DNA from: Reyranella sp.
Lineage (GTDB): Bacteria > Pseudomonadota > Alphaproteobacteria > Reyranellales > Reyranellaceae
Direction of reading: 5' to 3'
Length of the DNA stretch: 6,523 nucleotides
NCBI GenBank assembly: GCA_030681635.1
Contig: JAUXRT010000020.1
Span: 1-6,523, forward strand
Below the pieces are notes generated by a model. It was not told the origin of the DNA, searched no databases, and worked only from the letters and a program-made list of their open reading frames with translations. Below, piece by piece: positions 5,673 through 6,523 of the stretch (position 1 is the stretch's first letter; the number at the start of each line of letters is the position of its first letter). The position numbers and the translations under genes are program-made.

Positions 5673-6523
5673 GGAAAGATTATCGTCCGCGCGTCGGCGC
5701 CCATGTAGAGCTTCAGGCCGGGCGGCGGATCGACCAGCGTGATGGTCACGGGAATCCGGCGCTGCAGGCGGATCCAGTCGGTGGTCGGCGCCACATAGGG
5801 CAGCAGCTTCGTCTCGCCCACTTCGCGGCTGAAGCCACGGGCGATGCCCTGGATGCGCGCGCGATGGAACTGGAACGGCTGGCTGTCCAGCCACACCCAG
5901 GCCTCGCCGCCGACGGTGAAGGAGCGGATATAGTCCTGCTTGTAGTTGGCCATGATGCGCCAGGCGTGGGCATCGACGATGCCGATGATCGGCACGTTGG
6001 CATTGGCCGTGTCGCCCGGCCGCACCGTGAGGTTGGTGACCGCCCCGTCTGTCGGCGCCACGACCTGGGTCTTGCCCAGCGCCCATTGCGCCGTCGCCAT
6101 ATCGGCCATCGCCTTGTTGAGCGCGGCCTGGTGCGCGACGATGCCGTTCTGCGCCTTCTCGATCCCGAATTCTGAAATCCGCATCTCGGCCGCCGTGCGG
6201 CGGAGATCGTCGTTGGCCTTGTCGAGTTCGGCGCGTGGCGCGTACTCGCTCTTGGCGAGGTCGGCATAGCGGATCTGCTGCTGCTCTGCATAGGTGTGGG
6301 CCGAGGTCGACGCCGCCAGCGCCGCCTTGGACGAGGAGAGTTCCTCCCGGGACACCTTCACGAGCGCCGTCTGCTCGTCGATCTCGGCCTGGCGCTGGTT
6401 GACGATGAGCTGGAAGGGCACGGGATCGATGGTGAAGAGCGGGTCGCCCTTCTTGACGTTCTGGTTGTCGACGACATGCACTTTCAGGATCGGGCCCGTC
6501 ACCTCCGAGGCGACGGCCACGAG
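5669..6523 (-). CDS. HlyD/EmrA/AaeA-type membrane fusion protein, N-terminus cut by window edge
   Basis: The frame is open to the right edge, giving the last 284 residues; the true start and the membrane anchor lie outside. Visible order: first half of a lipoyl-like domain (about 6-33, with VKKGDPLFTIDPVPF), a long coiled-coil hairpin (about 38-148, rich in A, E, K, Q), the second lipoyl half (VVAPTDGAVTNLTVRPGD, 154-171), then a beta-barrel domain (about 180-230) and a C-terminal strand region. This is the periplasmic adaptor that links an inner-membrane pump to an outer-membrane channel. The partner is the FUSC gene, whose ATG overlaps this stop codon, as in AaeAB-type pairs. The GTG at 6520 is internal and should not be taken as the start. 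Family assignment is firm. Confidence 0.9.
   Translation of the reverse strand, partial: LVAVASEVTGPILKVHVVDNQNVKKGDPLFTIDPVPFQLIVNQRQAEIDEQTALVKVSREELSSSKAALAASTSAHTYAEQQQIRYADLAKSEYAPRAELDKANDDLRRTAAEMRISEFGIEKAQNGIVAHQAALNKAMADMATAQWALGKTQVVAPTDGAVTNLTVRPGDTANANVPIIGIVDAHAWRIMANYKQDYIRSFTVGGEAWVWLDSQPFQFHRARIQGIARGFSREVGETKLLPYVAPTTDWIRLQRRIPVTITLVDPPPGLKLYMGADARTIIFP

Noticed and set aside
4491..5708. Plus-strand open frame of 405 codons
   Set aside because: It lies antisense to the FUSC gene. The product is a string rich in R, H, D and G with no fold-like pattern, typical of a shadow frame in GC-rich DNA.
5673..6086. Extension of the FUSC frame upstream of 5672
   Set aside because: This part runs through the HlyD-type gene in another frame. 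The ATGA overlap at 5669-5672 marks the true start, and the extra residues are not membrane-protein-like.

Overview
The window reads as chromosomal DNA from a GC-rich proteobacterium. The high GC, the codon choice in the transporter genes and the transporter families suggest an alphaproteobacterium, but no marker gene is present, so this is inference. Six protein genes and one probable small peptide gene are supported. No tRNA, rRNA, CRISPR array, transposase or insertion-sequence end was seen.

Layout: (1) 1-762, minus strand, the first 254 residues of an EamA/DMT-type inner-membrane transporter, cut by the left edge. (2) 763-979, a divergent intergenic region with an 11-bp direct repeat and a perfect 12-bp palindrome near a possible -10 box. 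(3) 980-1645, plus strand, a heme-oxygenase-like protein of the TenA/PqqC/UndA fold that keeps a full set of candidate di-iron ligands. (4) 1624-4088, minus strand, read right to left: a 101-residue peptide whose N-terminal part resembles RiPP leader peptides, then a terminator-like hairpin, then two related radical SAM enzymes of 306 and 361 residues separated by 25 bp. The second radical SAM gene and the oxygenase-like gene converge and overlap by 22 bp. (5) 4089-4535, a gene-free stretch with two inverted repeats. (6) 4536-6523, minus strand, a two-gene efflux unit: a short FUSC-family membrane protein translationally coupled through ATGA to an upstream HlyD/EmrA/AaeA-type membrane fusion protein that runs off the right edge.

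The part worth attention is 980-4088. A small leader-like peptide, two paralogous radical SAM enzymes with shared C-terminal cysteines, and a putative non-heme di-iron oxidase look like a small biosynthetic cassette, possibly a ribosomally made and modified peptide (RiPP) pathway. The parts are loosely comparable to PQQ biosynthesis (peptide PqqA, radical SAM PqqE, heme-oxygenase-fold PqqC), but none of these proteins is recognised as a Pqq protein. The cassette lies between ordinary transport genes and looks less GC-rich than they do, so it may be an acquired insert. The flanking transporters could export a product, but nothing in the sequence ties them to it.
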